Below the pieces are notes generated by a model, which did no database searches, was not told where the DNA came from, and worked only from the letters and a program-made list of their open reading frames with translations. DNA of 64,000 nucleotides from Mesostigma viride (Eukaryota > Streptophyta > Mesostigmatophyceae > Mesostigmatales > Mesostigmataceae), in NCBI GenBank assembly GCA_009746045.1, contig RPFO01000034.1, positions 1,658,146 to 1,722,145 of the forward strand, read 5' to 3'. The position numbers and the translations under genes are program-made. The stretch's first letter is position 1. Each line of letters starts with the position of its first letter. Below are positions 33,272 through 44,137 of the stretch, one piece after another.

Positions 33272-35956
33272 GGGGACCGGACGGTTCCGAATTTTTTGGC
33301 GCCAAAAAATTCGCGCCGGTACCGAAGGTCATAAATTTCACGTGCACGGTGCGCGCACCCCTTGCGGAAGTGGCCATGGCGACTGCGTTCAGGCGAAACT
33401 ACCACACTAGGGCAGGCGAAATGCAAAAATTTTACTCGAATCTAAAAGACGATGAGTTTATGATGTTAGTTTGCGGCGGAAATCAGCTGGTTTACAATAT
33501 CGCTGTTGTTTTTTTATGCCATCGGCATGGGGGGTAATCTGAATTTTTTGGTCGCGCGGAATGAAATAGAATTCATGATAGCGGCTGTAAAATCGCGGTT
33601 TTGGGGGTTGTTCTGACCGTGAAGCAGGCATTAATATCGGTTGCATCGAATTCTAAACCGAGCTGGTGCTTTTTGCCAGATTTTCGGCCATTATCGGTAA
33701 GTAATTGTTCAGACCTGCGCAGTGCGTGTCTGACCTGTCCATGGAATAACGGCTGTTATTGCGCGCCTGGGCGAGGGATTTACGAGGGCGAGTTACAGAT
33801 TTGTCGCGAATGTTATATGCTATCAGTGCCTTCTTCTATGAGCTCATCGTTCGATTTTTTTTTGCGTTCTTTTTGGGCAGTTTCCGCCAGCTAGCTTGCC
33901 GTCGCTTGCCGTTGTGTTGCCGAATACCTGGCAGCTTTAGATTGTTTTCGTTGATGTCGTGATCAGGGCCGCTTCAGTCGCAGCCTATAGCTCGTCGGGA
34001 AGGTATAAGGCATTTCATAAAACGTGTTCTGGCAAGGATGTTGTGCGTATGGACGCTTCTTGTTGTTTGAGAGTGACGCACCCTCTCTTCGCAGGCCGCA
34101 GCGGCATCACAGCGCTCATGCGCTGAAGGGCCGCCAATGGTTTCTTTGCATTTTATCGTGCAGGGATGGAAGTGTTTTAGTGATGATGATGTTGGAGATA
34201 TTGCATTTGTGTGACTGCATGTAGATAGCTGGCACCAATGGTTGTTTGAGCTTTCCTTTGTTATGATGATGTGACAAGACTACAATGTGCTGAGCCAACC
34301 ATGGTTGACATGCATGACTGCATGCAAGCTATATATACCATGTTCCTACTTGGTTCCTTGCCCTCCATAGTCCCAGTTTGTCATCCATGCCGGGGAGGAC
34401 AGTTTAGGAGGTGTTGTTGAGCTGATTAGCTTGGTTGGCATCAACCTTACACTCTAACCTGGGAGAAACATAGGAAATGCTGCTTAGGCATGTTAGGGCT
34501 ACCATCGTCAAGGCTATGAACATATTTACAAGGCTGGCCATGCTGGAGGGATGATGAACACATATGAGGTGCGTGGCCACCCCTTTGTACATTGTAAACA
34601 TACTCAGCATGGTTTTGGTGCATGTTGGATGGCATATGAAGTGGCACTGTGGGGTTACTAACTTACTGAGTGGTCCTTAGCGCCTTGTCAGGTGGTCATA
34701 TAGGAAACCCATCAACTTGAGTAGTTCTTGTCACAATGACCCCCCACGTTGAGCATGCGTTGCCGTCAGCGTGCAAGAGTTAATCATGTGTGCTTTGGTC
34801 AGTTTGCAGATGTCTTTGATGAAGAAGGAGGTGCTAGTGTGGCTGAATGGTTACTATAATTTCCTTGTAGTGTCTACATGGGTGGCCGTCTTGGAATGGT
34901 TGTAACTTGGGCAGTTCTTGGCAGAACGTCGTCAAACCTTGAACATAGGAGGTACCATATGTGCAGAGGATGGTAGTATGTGGTTGGGCATCACGGTCAC
35001 ACCGGCTGTGGAGGAGCAGCTGGCCTCCCTCAAGCTGGAGAGGGCACGCCAGCAGGCCAAGAAGAGGGACCCAAACTGGCGCAGGCTGCGCAAGAAGAAA
35101 AAAACTGAGGCCCAGGGGGGCAAGTGGAAGGATAACAAGGCCGGTGGGGAGTATGAGCATGGCAGTGGCTATGCCATCTACGGGCAGCCCGTGGCTGGAC
35201 AGGAAGGGGGGGGGAATCCAGTGACAGTGGCAGTGACAGTGTGCTCTGCACGGTGTGTGGCGGTGCAGAGCACAAGAAGGTGAACCCCTTTCTCTTGTGT
35301 TCCAACCAGGATCCGGGCGACCATGGGGGCCACATGTTGTGCTTGGGTTTCACGCTGTCCACCGTGCCTGGTGATCCCTGGTTTTGTGCAGCATGTGATG
35401 ACACGGGGGCCAACAGTGTGCTTGATTGACAGTTTTTCCAGTTTTTTCCAAGTCCTGAAATGGGCTATAACCATGATCATATATGTGTTATACTGGTCAG
35501 ATTGAGCTGAAAATTTGTCAGTGTACATTTCCCACCATCTAATATTTGATTTTAACCCCACTGGCCATATAACATGTGTTATTGATTTTATTTATTTTTT
35601 TATGTGCTAAAAAAGACCCTTTTTAGGTCAAAATTTAACACCTACTAGTTTGAAGTACCATTTTTGGGACCCAACTAGCCAGGTTTTTTGTAAACAGTGG
35701 GAACTTAAAGAAAATATCATGGATGATTGAATTTGGTCTTGCCATGCACCTAGGCACTAGGTGCCATGGACCCTATGGTTTAGCGTATTATGCTGGCATC
35801 CGGTGTATAGCCAGGGGTCATGAACCCTACAGGTGGGGGGATGCATGCCCAAACATGTTGTTTTGATGCCCCAAACTCAAATCTGGACATATCATGTGCA
35901 ATTACAATGTTATTACATGAGTTCACTTTTGGGGTGGTTAGAACTGTCCGGTCCCC
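33272..35956. mobile_element. DNA transposon with TTAA target duplication (2685 bp)
   Basis: 16-bp terminal inverted repeats, GGGGACCGGACGGTTC on the left and the complement of GGGGACCGGACAGTTC on the right (one mismatch), are flanked by TTAA at 33268-33271 and 35957-35960. It lies within the AT-rich tail of LINE copy A, so it is younger than that insertion. TTAA duplication suggests piggyBac-like or another 4-bp-duplication superfamily; no recognisable transposase core is present, so the class is open. Confidence 0.85.
34918..35427 (+). pseudogene. PHD-finger protein ORF inside TTAA element (frameshift at G-run)
   Basis: The first frame (34918 to about 35210) reads a basic, coiled-coil-like region (EEQLASLKLERARQQAKKRD, RRLRKKKK). 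A second frame carries an acidic ESSDSGSDS linker and a PHD-type zinc finger: CTVCGG, LLCSN, GGHMLC and WFCAAC give the Cys4-His-Cys3 spacing. The two are joined at a nine-G run (35206-35214), so one base gained or lost, or a read error, would explain the break. The start codon is not certain, since the frame may begin further upstream in an unseen exon. Possible role: a chromatin-reading tail of the element's transposase or a captured host domain (inference). Confidence 0.6.
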
Positions 35957-35987
35957 TTAATTTAATTTAATTTTTATGTTTGTTCAT

Positions 35988-37913
35988 AGGGTAGAGAGAT
36001 TAGAATAGAGTTTGATGTTGTAGATAGATTAGACCGGTAGGATTGCGTGTCCCCATCCATCCATCCATCCATCCATCCATCCATCCATCCATCCATCCAT
36101 CCATCCATCCATCCATCCATCCATCCATCCATCCATCCATCCATCCATCCATCCATCCATCCATCCATCCATCCATCCATCCATCCATCCATCCATCCAT
36201 CCATCCATCCATCCATCCATCCATCCATCCATCCATCCATCCATCCATCCATCCATCCATCCATCCATCCATCCATCCATCCATCCATCCATCCATCCAT
36301 CCATCCATCCATCCATCCATCCATCCATCCATCCATCCATCCATCCATCCATCCATCCATCCATCCATCCATCCATCCATCCATCCATCCATCCATCCAT
36401 CCATCCATCCATCCATCCATCCATCCATCCATCCATCCATCCATCCATCCATCCATCCATCCATCCATCCATCCATCCATCCATCCATCCATCCATCCAT
36501 CCATCCATCCATCCATCCATCCATCCATCCATCCATCCATCCATCCATCCATCCATCCATCCATCCATCCATCCATCCATCCATCCATCCATCCATCCAT
36601 CCATCCATCCATCCATCCATCCATCCATCCATCCATCCATCCATCCATCCATCCATCCATCCATCCATCCATCCATCCATCCATCCATCCATCCATCCAT
36701 CCATCCATCCATCCATCCATCCATCCATCCATCCATCCATCCATCCATCCATCCATCCATCCATCCATCCATCCATCCATCCATCCATCCATCCATCCAT
36801 CCATCCATCCATCCATCCATCCATCCATCCATCCATCCATCCATCCATCCATCCATCCATCCATCCATCCATCCATCCATCCATCCATCCATCCATCCAT
36901 CCATCCATCCATCCATCCATCCATCCATCCATCCATCCATCCATCCATCCATCCATCCATCCATCCATCCATCCATCCATCCATCCATCCATCCATCCAT
37001 CCATCCATCCATCCATCCATCCATCCATCCATCCATCCATCCATCCATCCATCCATCCATCCATCCATCCATCCATCCATCCATCCATCCATCCATCCAT
37101 CCATCCATCCATCCATCCATCCATCCATCCATCCATCCATCCATCCATCCATCCATCCATCCATCCATCCATCCATCCATCCATCCATCCATCCATCCAT
37201 CCATCCATCCATCCATCCATCCATCCATCCATCCATCCATCCATCCATCCATCCATCCATCCATCCATCCATCCATCCATCCATCCATCCATCCATCCAT
37301 CCATCCATCCATCCATCCATCCATCCATCCATCCATCCATCCATCCATCCATCCATCCATCCATCCATCCATCCATCCATCCATCCATCCATCCATCCAT
37401 CCATCCATCCATCCATCCATCCATCCATCCATCCATCCATCCATCCATCCATCCATCCATCCATCCATCCATCCATCCATCCATCCATCCATCCATCCAT
37501 CCATCCATCCATCCATCCATCCATCCATCCATCCATCCATCCATCCATCCATCCATCCATCCATCCATCCATCCATCCATCCATCCATCCATCCATCCAT
37601 CCATCCATCCATCCATCCATCCATCCATCCATCCATCCATCCATCCATCCATCCATCCATCCATCCATCCATCCATCCATCCATCCATCCATCCATCCAT
37701 CCATCCATCCATCCATCCATCCATCCATCCATCCATCCATCCATCCATCCATCCATCCATCCATCCATCCATCCATCCATCCATCCATCCATCCATCCAT
37801 CCATCCATCCATCCATCCATCCATCCATCGGCCATCCATCCATCCATCCATCGGGGTTAATGCTCCGTGACTCCCCAACGGGAGCATGAGCTTATTAATT
37901 AATTAATCAATTA
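35988..37913 (+). mobile_element. LINE copy B 3' UTR with expanded (CCAT)n
   Basis: Flanked by ATGTTTGTTCAT at 35976-35987 and 37914-37925. It begins GTAGATAGATTAGACCGGTAGG, which matches the 3' UTR of the minus LINE at 46341-47032, then the CCAT array, then CGGGGTTAATGCTCCGTGAC, the hairpin CTCCCCAACGGGAG and a TTAATTAATTAA tail. Confidence 0.9.
36052..37852. repeat. 1.8-kb nearly perfect (CCAT)n array
   Basis: About 450 CCAT units with a single interruption (CGGCCAT near 37829). The long open frames in it are artefacts. The related LINE at 46341 has only a few ATGG units at the same position (46396-46412). Confidence 0.97.
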
Positions 37914-37925
37914 ATGTTTGTTCAT

Positions 37926-38364
37926 GGCTGGCCCCCAGCGGCTTGGCCAACCAGGTTGGCACATCCGGCCTGACCTGGCCTGGCCCCAAGGACATTCCTA
38001 GAAAGCTAGGTAAACCTGCCATGCCATGAACTACATCCAGATGTTGCTGGCCGACGTAGTGGTCCCAGCTCAGTTTGAACACCGCATTCACTCCCTCTCT
38101 CTTCTTTGGACTGCTATGCAGAACAAGAAGAGGTGGCAGAAGATTGTCCAGGCTCACACGCCAGCCCCTGTGGGCAAGCCCCCCCCCCCCAAGCGGAAGG
38201 GGCGTTTTGCTGAGTAGTGTAGGAGTAGTTAGGATTTTTTCTAGACTAGATAGCTTAAGAGTTAGCTGTACGCGGCTTCGCCCACCTCCACCCATCCAGC
38301 AAGGAATATGTGCTACATTATCTCCCAACGGAGTCATGTTATAATTCAATTCAATTTAATTTTA
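37926..38364 (+). mobile_element. 5'-truncated LINE copy C
   Basis: Flanked by ATGTTTGTTCAT (37914-37925 and 38365-38376). It is colinear with the LINE at 32403-32950 read on its own strand: decayed ORF2 end with FEHRIHSLSLLWTAMQNK and TPAPVGKPPPPKRKGR then stop, 3' UTR, hairpin CTCCCAACGGAG, ATGTTATAATTCAATTC tail. Confidence 0.9.
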
Positions 38365-38547
38365 ATGTTTGTTCATCCTGTCTATTTTTTTCACTGCCTC
38401 CCCCCTTTCACCTTACCCTTTTTCATTGGAGTGAGCTGGGCACGAGGCTTTAGACCCTGTTGGATAAGAGACCCCGGCCCGGCCGGGCACCATGGGCGCT
38501 CAAACATTCAACACCTGCCCCGTCAGACGTCAGTACTGTCAGATTGC

Positions 38548-41500
38548 CTAACTCTGTACCCATACAATAATGAACACAATGACATAGAGAATAGGGAAGA
38601 CAAACAAGCAGATCCAGTCCATCTTGGCCAGTGCATCCTCGTCCCCACAGCGCATATCCTTCCACCAACCCTTGGTGGCATGACCCAGGTGGCCTAGTTT
38701 CACTCTCAGCCACGACCGGCCGTTGCATCCCCAGGCACAACAGGGCTCAGCAGAAGTCAGAGGGCTCACGGGCCTGCACACCTCCACCTCACGGCCAGCC
38801 ATGCCAAGCACCACGTCACCCCTGGCAAGGCTTGCTTCGGACCCTATTGGCCCACCCCCACTGTCACTACGATGCACTCCCCCATCTGGATCTGCACCAC
38901 TACTAGCCAGGTCTCCAGCCACTCCCTGGCCCTGGCCGTGGCCCAGCAGTAGCCCAGTGCTCGGCGCAATGGCTGCTGCGGTATTGCTATGACTGCTGCT
39001 GTCGCCCGCCCAGCTAGGGCCCCCCAGGAACGGCCTTAATTCTAATGCTGCACTACCAGAAGGCTCCGGCGCCGGTGCCAACGTGACGGCAAAGCGCTCG
39101 GCTGCTGCCTGCATGCGAATGCCCGCTTGTGCGGCCCCCACGCTGCCGCGCAGGCTCGCGTGCTGCCGCCTCTTCTTCACGTCGTCTCGCTGCAGCCAGT
39201 ACACGAACAGGCTCTCCACCACGGCCAGTGCGACAAACGATTCCGACATGATGAGGAACACCTGGCGGCAGCCACAGGGAGGAAAGAAAGTACACTGAGT
39301 CGCCATGCGCCGATGAAGCACATGCTAAACCCTAAACAAACCCTAACCCCTAACCCCTAAACCCTAACCCCTAAACCCTAAACCCTAAACCCTAAACCCT
39401 AAACCCTAAACCCTAAACCCTAAACCCTAAACCCTAAACCCTAAACCCTAAACCCTAAACCCTAAACCCTAAACAGTAAACAGTAAACAGTTGATTGTTC
39501 GCCGTGGAACCAGGCTGCCATGTGCGAACGAGATTATCTACCATGTTTGAAATAGAACGGGTACCCACGCCCTTTATATGTTATGACATCTTACATCATA
39601 TTTGGTAGTATATTATTAGTACCACGTATAATGATTGATAGTTGTCCGTAGTACGTACAGTCAGGTGCCTCGTTCATTGATAGTCGCGTACCTTGCGGGA
39701 GGGATCCTTGGTCACTGGTCAGCAGAGAATGATCGTCCCCTTGAATCCAATGGTGGGGGCACGGCATTTGGTACTAGACTGCGCAGCTTGCACATGTCAG
39801 TGTCGTGGTCTGAGCACACCATGGTCTTAATTAACTCATCATACCCCAACAATCCTCCAGATACCTGTAGAATGTGCATACCGTGGACATTCAAGATCAT
39901 TTAGCTGTGCAACGTTGGGGTGACTTGTTTTTCTGCTACTAGGCGAGATGTCGCAAAATACTCCTCCCGCCAAAACAAACAACAACTTAGGCCTTAGGGA
40001 CATCTTACACAGGATACCCCCCCCCCCCCCCACACACACACACAACCCCAATGCTCGGAGACACCCACCTTTACTTTCCGCAAAATGGACCCATAATGAT
40101 CCACTTGCATGATGGCTACATGCAGCAGCCGTGCTCACATGGGCGCCATCCGGATTAAGCGCAACTGACTATGCACGCTTGATTGTGCACGGTATATCAG
40201 CCATGCACGATGCGCTTACCTGAAGGGACGTGATGTAGGTGGAGGAGGGCAGGTCCGTGTTGGCGACAAACTGGAGTGCCACCAGGGTGAGGAACAGCGT
40301 CAGCAGGGTGCCCAGGCGGGTGGACACATCAGCTGGGCTGACGACGAACACGCCGCAGGACATGAACACGAGGAGCACCATGGGCACCATGATGCTGAAC
40401 ACGTAGAAGGAGGAGTTGCGGTCGACGACAAGCTGGATGACAAACGAGTTGTTTTGGACCCAGTTGCTGCTGCCCGAGGTGTTGAAAATCAAGTGGCCAC
40501 CGCCCGAATCATTATAAACCAAGGGACTACCGCCTGAAGCATATCCAGCCCTTGAGCCTGCGAACGGAATGCCGGGCCTGCTTGCTGGTCTCATCCATTC
40601 GCCCGAGGCCGGCCCGCTTCCTGACACGCCCTTGCCCTGGCTCGCTGCCGCCCTGCCTGCCGTATGTTCTGCACCTGGACTGGCAGGGCCAACACGAGGG
40701 ACTGCTGCGCTGCCACCCGGCGCCCCTGGGCTGCCTGCAGGGCTCGGTTCATACCGCAACGATGATGGCACTGCAGGATCGGGCCGGGCGGCGGCGGGAT
40801 CAAGCCCGTGGCCACCCAGGGGCCGAGCGCTTGCCACATGGCGGCCTCCCACTCGCGGCGAGGCAAGGTGACTGCCATTCCTGTCACGATGCAACAGACC
40901 CTCGACATCCTGGCCACCACCAGGGGCACCAGGCTCCCTCTTGACGGCATTCTTCTCAACCTCCTGCGAACTAGCGCTGCCACCCGCAGCATGGGAGCTA
41001 TGTTGCACGGTTTCCCCCCTGGTATCGCCGACCAGTGGCACCGGCACAACACCAGGACCAGGGCTCTCGTGGCCACCGCTGGCATTCGCCGCGCTAGAAG
41101 AGCCCCGAGTGGGCTCCTCGGCATATGTGCCCACCCCTCCAATTAGAGGGTACGCTTCCATCGTCTCGGGGATAGAAGTGGGCGAAGTGCCGGCTGTAGA
41201 AGTGGGCGTAGTCCCCACCCCAGAAGTGCGCGCAGTGCCCGCAGAAGCATGGGGCATCTTGACAGGGAAGGGCGCGGGGTCCAGTGGGTGGGTCCCCTTG
41301 GCTTGTCGCACCACGTCGACCGCTGAGAAGTGGTAGGCGATGATGTCAGTGTCGCCCACCAAGCGCCATCCGCTGACGTCGTTCCCTGGAGCGGTGTCCC
41401 TGGGGCCTCCCCCCGCGACGTCAGAGGTGGTTCCGCTGGGGGTGAACTCGGTGTTGCAGATGCCATGCTGAGCAACCAAGAGTTGACGCGCAAACGGATT

Positions 41501-44137
41501 GGGACCCATCATCGGAAGAAATTTGATGCCATGATATTTGCGGAAATGATACGGAGTATTGGCGCACGGAGGACGAGAGGAGCAGGCAAGTCTGTATGAG
41601 ACGTGCAACCATATAGCCATCCATCATCGAACACCATGGTCAGTCTGTCACCGTAGGGCACACAGTACGTGGACCCATCACCGGTGAAGCACTAAAGGAC
41701 AGCAGCACTGGCTCCCTAGACTTGGCTCCCTGACCGTTATGAATTGTTGTGATTGTAATCAGGGCTCCAAACTAGCTTAATCCCCCGTGGCAACAGAGGC
41801 AACAGAGGCAACCGAGGCATTCCAGCCCGGGTGAAGGTAGTTGAAAAGAAACAACGAGGAAGGGACAGTCTGGTTACCCCGTAGACTGTTTCATTTCATA
41901 ACACATTTAACCCGTACCGGGTCGATGGAGAAAATATAGATGTACGAATTTTAAAGCTACATCTGACGCCCGCAAACCCAATCCTGTCATCCATACCGCG
42001 TCGATGTATAGCGTCTGGCGGTCAAAGGGGAAGCGCCGGAACTCCATCGGGTTGTAGAACGACCCCTGCATGCGCTTGAGCCAGACAACCACGTCGCGCT
42101 GGTCGCCGCCACACACGCTGATGGACTCAAACCCGCCGCTGTCTGGTGACGGGGGGCAGGGTACCACAGACAGCGGTCGGTGTGACAGGTGGAGAGGGGG
42201 CGACATGCGCTGCATGGTGGTCAGATGGAGACCAACAGAGAGAGGGGGGGGGGCACACATGTCCGGTTGGGGAGATACTGAGCACGTGGAAGATGGATAG
42301 AGGGGGGGAGTCAGGTCGGATGACAAGTACTGGGAGCGGACGTGGAGTGCAGTGGGACAAAGCATGGAGCAGACAGAGAAGGGGAAGTTGGGTTGGAAGG
42401 TGGCACTTGGCAGGCCAGTGTGGTCATACGAACTCATGGGCCCGCATGTGCCATCATCATCAGCAGGAGGCTGACATCATCCTCAAACCCCGAATGAAGG
42501 GAGGATGCACCCGTGGAGGTAGCATCTGGGGCGCTGCAGGGCACTTGAAGTGGTTTCAACTTTCAAGCATGAGGGGCGATCCGAAATACCATGGCAACCG
42601 CCCATCTCACTGTGGTTGGGTCGTGGGCGGCTCGTGGGTGGTTCGTGGGTGTTTTGTAAATGGTTCGTGGGTGCTGGTGGGTCATGGGTGGTGTGTAGAT
42701 GGTTCGTGGGTGGGTCATGTGTGGGTCATGGCAAAGATGTGGGTCATCTTTGTCACAAGACAACATTGTCAGAGATCAACAGCGGCCCACGTCGCGTATG
42801 CAGTGCCCTTATTCGCGCTTACCGTCGGAAGTTGTCAAGTCGAGGACACGTGAGGGCGCCCACGATCACCTTGCAGAAGCTCGTCCACATTCAGCATTCA
42901 GGAAGCAAATAAATATTATTGTTACTGCTGCTATGTAGCCATTTTCACAATGGCTGTATGGAGTATTAGTTTAATACTACCAGTAAAATTATTACCGTTG
43001 ACACCATCGTGTCATCTTATAAACACCCATACGCACCATCAGGGAACTCCTCCACGTTCATGAAGTAGACCGACGGCAGCCACACGGCATCACAGCAAAT
43101 ATCACTGTAGCTGTTGCACCACTTCCCACAAGGGGTGGGGGATGATGCTGACGCCGCCCCGCTGTCAGTGTCGGCGGGAGGAGGTGGTATGCGGCGTGCG
43201 AGGGTGCACGCGAGCGGGTCGCGCCAGCTCAGCCGCAGGTAGAACTCCACGCGGAACTGATAGGCGTCTGATGGGGCGTTTTGAGTGAGGATGGAGTGAT
43301 GATGGAATGGTTCATTTGTTTGTCGGGCGGTCGTGGGCGAAAGGCGGGGTGCACAGCAGGGACAGCGTGTGGCACGCATGCGATTACTTTACGGACCTAA
43401 GGCAGCGCCAGCGAGGACAAGACGATGAGGACGGGGAGGAGGAAGAGGAGTGAGGAGGAGGAGGCGGGGGGGGGGAGGAAGGAAGAGGAACAGGAAGGGG
43501 TGAGAAGGAGGAGGGAGTACAGAAAAGGAAGCACAGCGTGGGCACCATGCAGTATGCTGTAGATGAACAAGTGTATAACGGGATGGACACGTCAATGAGG
43601 GTAAACGGGGGCCATACATCTGCGGTCTGACTATAGAATTGACGGCCGCGGGTGAAACGTCGAAGCCTTGATAAAAACAACAAATGCCGACTGGGTAGGC
43701 CTAGGTAGGTAGTGCTCGCAAGTAGTTGATCACGCAAGCCGGCCTGCTCGATGCCCAGGATTTCGTCATGAAGCAGTTGATACATCACACTACCACAGCC
43801 GGCATCACTTTAGTACCCTGCTCGATGCCCAGCAGTTTATCCACCATGGCGGACACGAAGACACGCCGGGGCAGCACACGACCAGCCTCATTGAGTTCCT
43901 CGTGAGTCGCTGCCCTGCAATTGCCCTGCGTCGGGCGCGTGGGCGCATACACCGTGGAGACACGTCAGCATGCAGGACCTTGCTTGACGTGCTATTGACC
44001 GTCGGAGTTACCGGATCCAGGCTGCTGCAACCTTCGCGGATAATTACCTCGAAAGGGTCGATTTCATGGCCATACGACATCAGGCAGTTCGAATGGACTA
44101 AAACCCCCAGCATCCAGAAGATTAGAAAATTTCTCAT
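38548..44137 (-). CDS. Pentameric ligand-gated ion channel subunit 2 (pLGIC)
   Basis: Paralog of the gene at 19699-26095 with the same six-exon structure and identical phases: 44137-44048, 43925-43817, 43267-43037, 42142-41997, 41467-40220, 39261-38548; 845 residues. Signal peptide MRNFLIFWMLGVLVHSNCL. Extracellular marks: VFVSAMVDKLLGIEQ, YLRLSWRDPL, CCDAVWLPSVYFMNV, RRFPFDRQTLYIDA, no Cys-loop cysteines. M1 FYVFSIMVPMVLLVFMSCGV, M2 from DVSTRLGTLLTLFLTLVAL to NTDLPSSTYIT, M3 VFLIMSESFVALAVVESLF, M4 MDWICLFVFPILYVIVFII. The low-complexity insert before M1 is about 260 residues, twice that of paralog 1, and exon 3 is 60 bases shorter. M2 has Gly 2', Thr 6', Leu 9', Thr at -1'. Intron 5 contains an interstitial telomere array. 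Two subunits with matched pores could co-assemble (inference). Confidence 0.9.
39325..39475. repeat. Interstitial telomere-type (CCCTAAA)n array
   Basis: About 20 heptamers CCCTAAA, the first few degenerate (CCCTAACCCCTAA), ending in three AAACAGT units. It lies in intron 5 of pLGIC2 and is absent from the corresponding intron of pLGIC1 (20428-21035). It is bounded by unique sequence, so it is not a chromosome end. Confidence 0.95.
39476..40219. other. pLGIC2 intron 5 remainder
   Basis: Nothing recognised apart from a C-run and CACACA at 40017-40044. Confidence 0.5.
42143..43036. other. pLGIC2 intron 3
   Basis: No insertion recognised. A GTTCGTGGGTGGGTCATGGG-like degenerate tandem repeat spans about 42625-42740. 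The paralogous intron carries LINE copy G instead. Confidence 0.5.
43739..43790 (-). repeat. Copy of pLGIC2 exon-2 3' edge
   Basis: On the minus strand HDEILGIEQ and GGGCATCGAGCAGG at 43739-43772 repeat the exon end VDKLLGIEQ at 43817-43840. Its junction reads GC rather than GT, so it is not a working donor. Confidence 0.75.

Larger units (their letters stand above)
32995..35973 (+). mobile_element. LINE copy A, interrupted by a DNA transposon
   Basis: Starts after TTATGTTTGTT (32984-32994) and ends at the same target word (35974-35984). It carries an ORF2 C-terminus, FEHRIHSLSRLWTAMQDK to TPDPVGKPPPPKRRRR and stop, at about 33008-33150, then the 3' hairpin CTCCCCACGGAAG and an ATTTA tail. 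The tail is split at 33271/35957 by the TTAA element. Confidence 0.85.

Noticed and set aside
36000-37887. Open frames of about 600 codons (WMDG and HPSI repeats)
   Set aside because: Pure (CCAT)n translation; the array lies in a LINE 3' UTR.
39325-39475. Chromosome end or assembly breakpoint
   Set aside because: The array is only about 150 bp, is inside an intron, and both flanking exons belong to the same gene in the right order.
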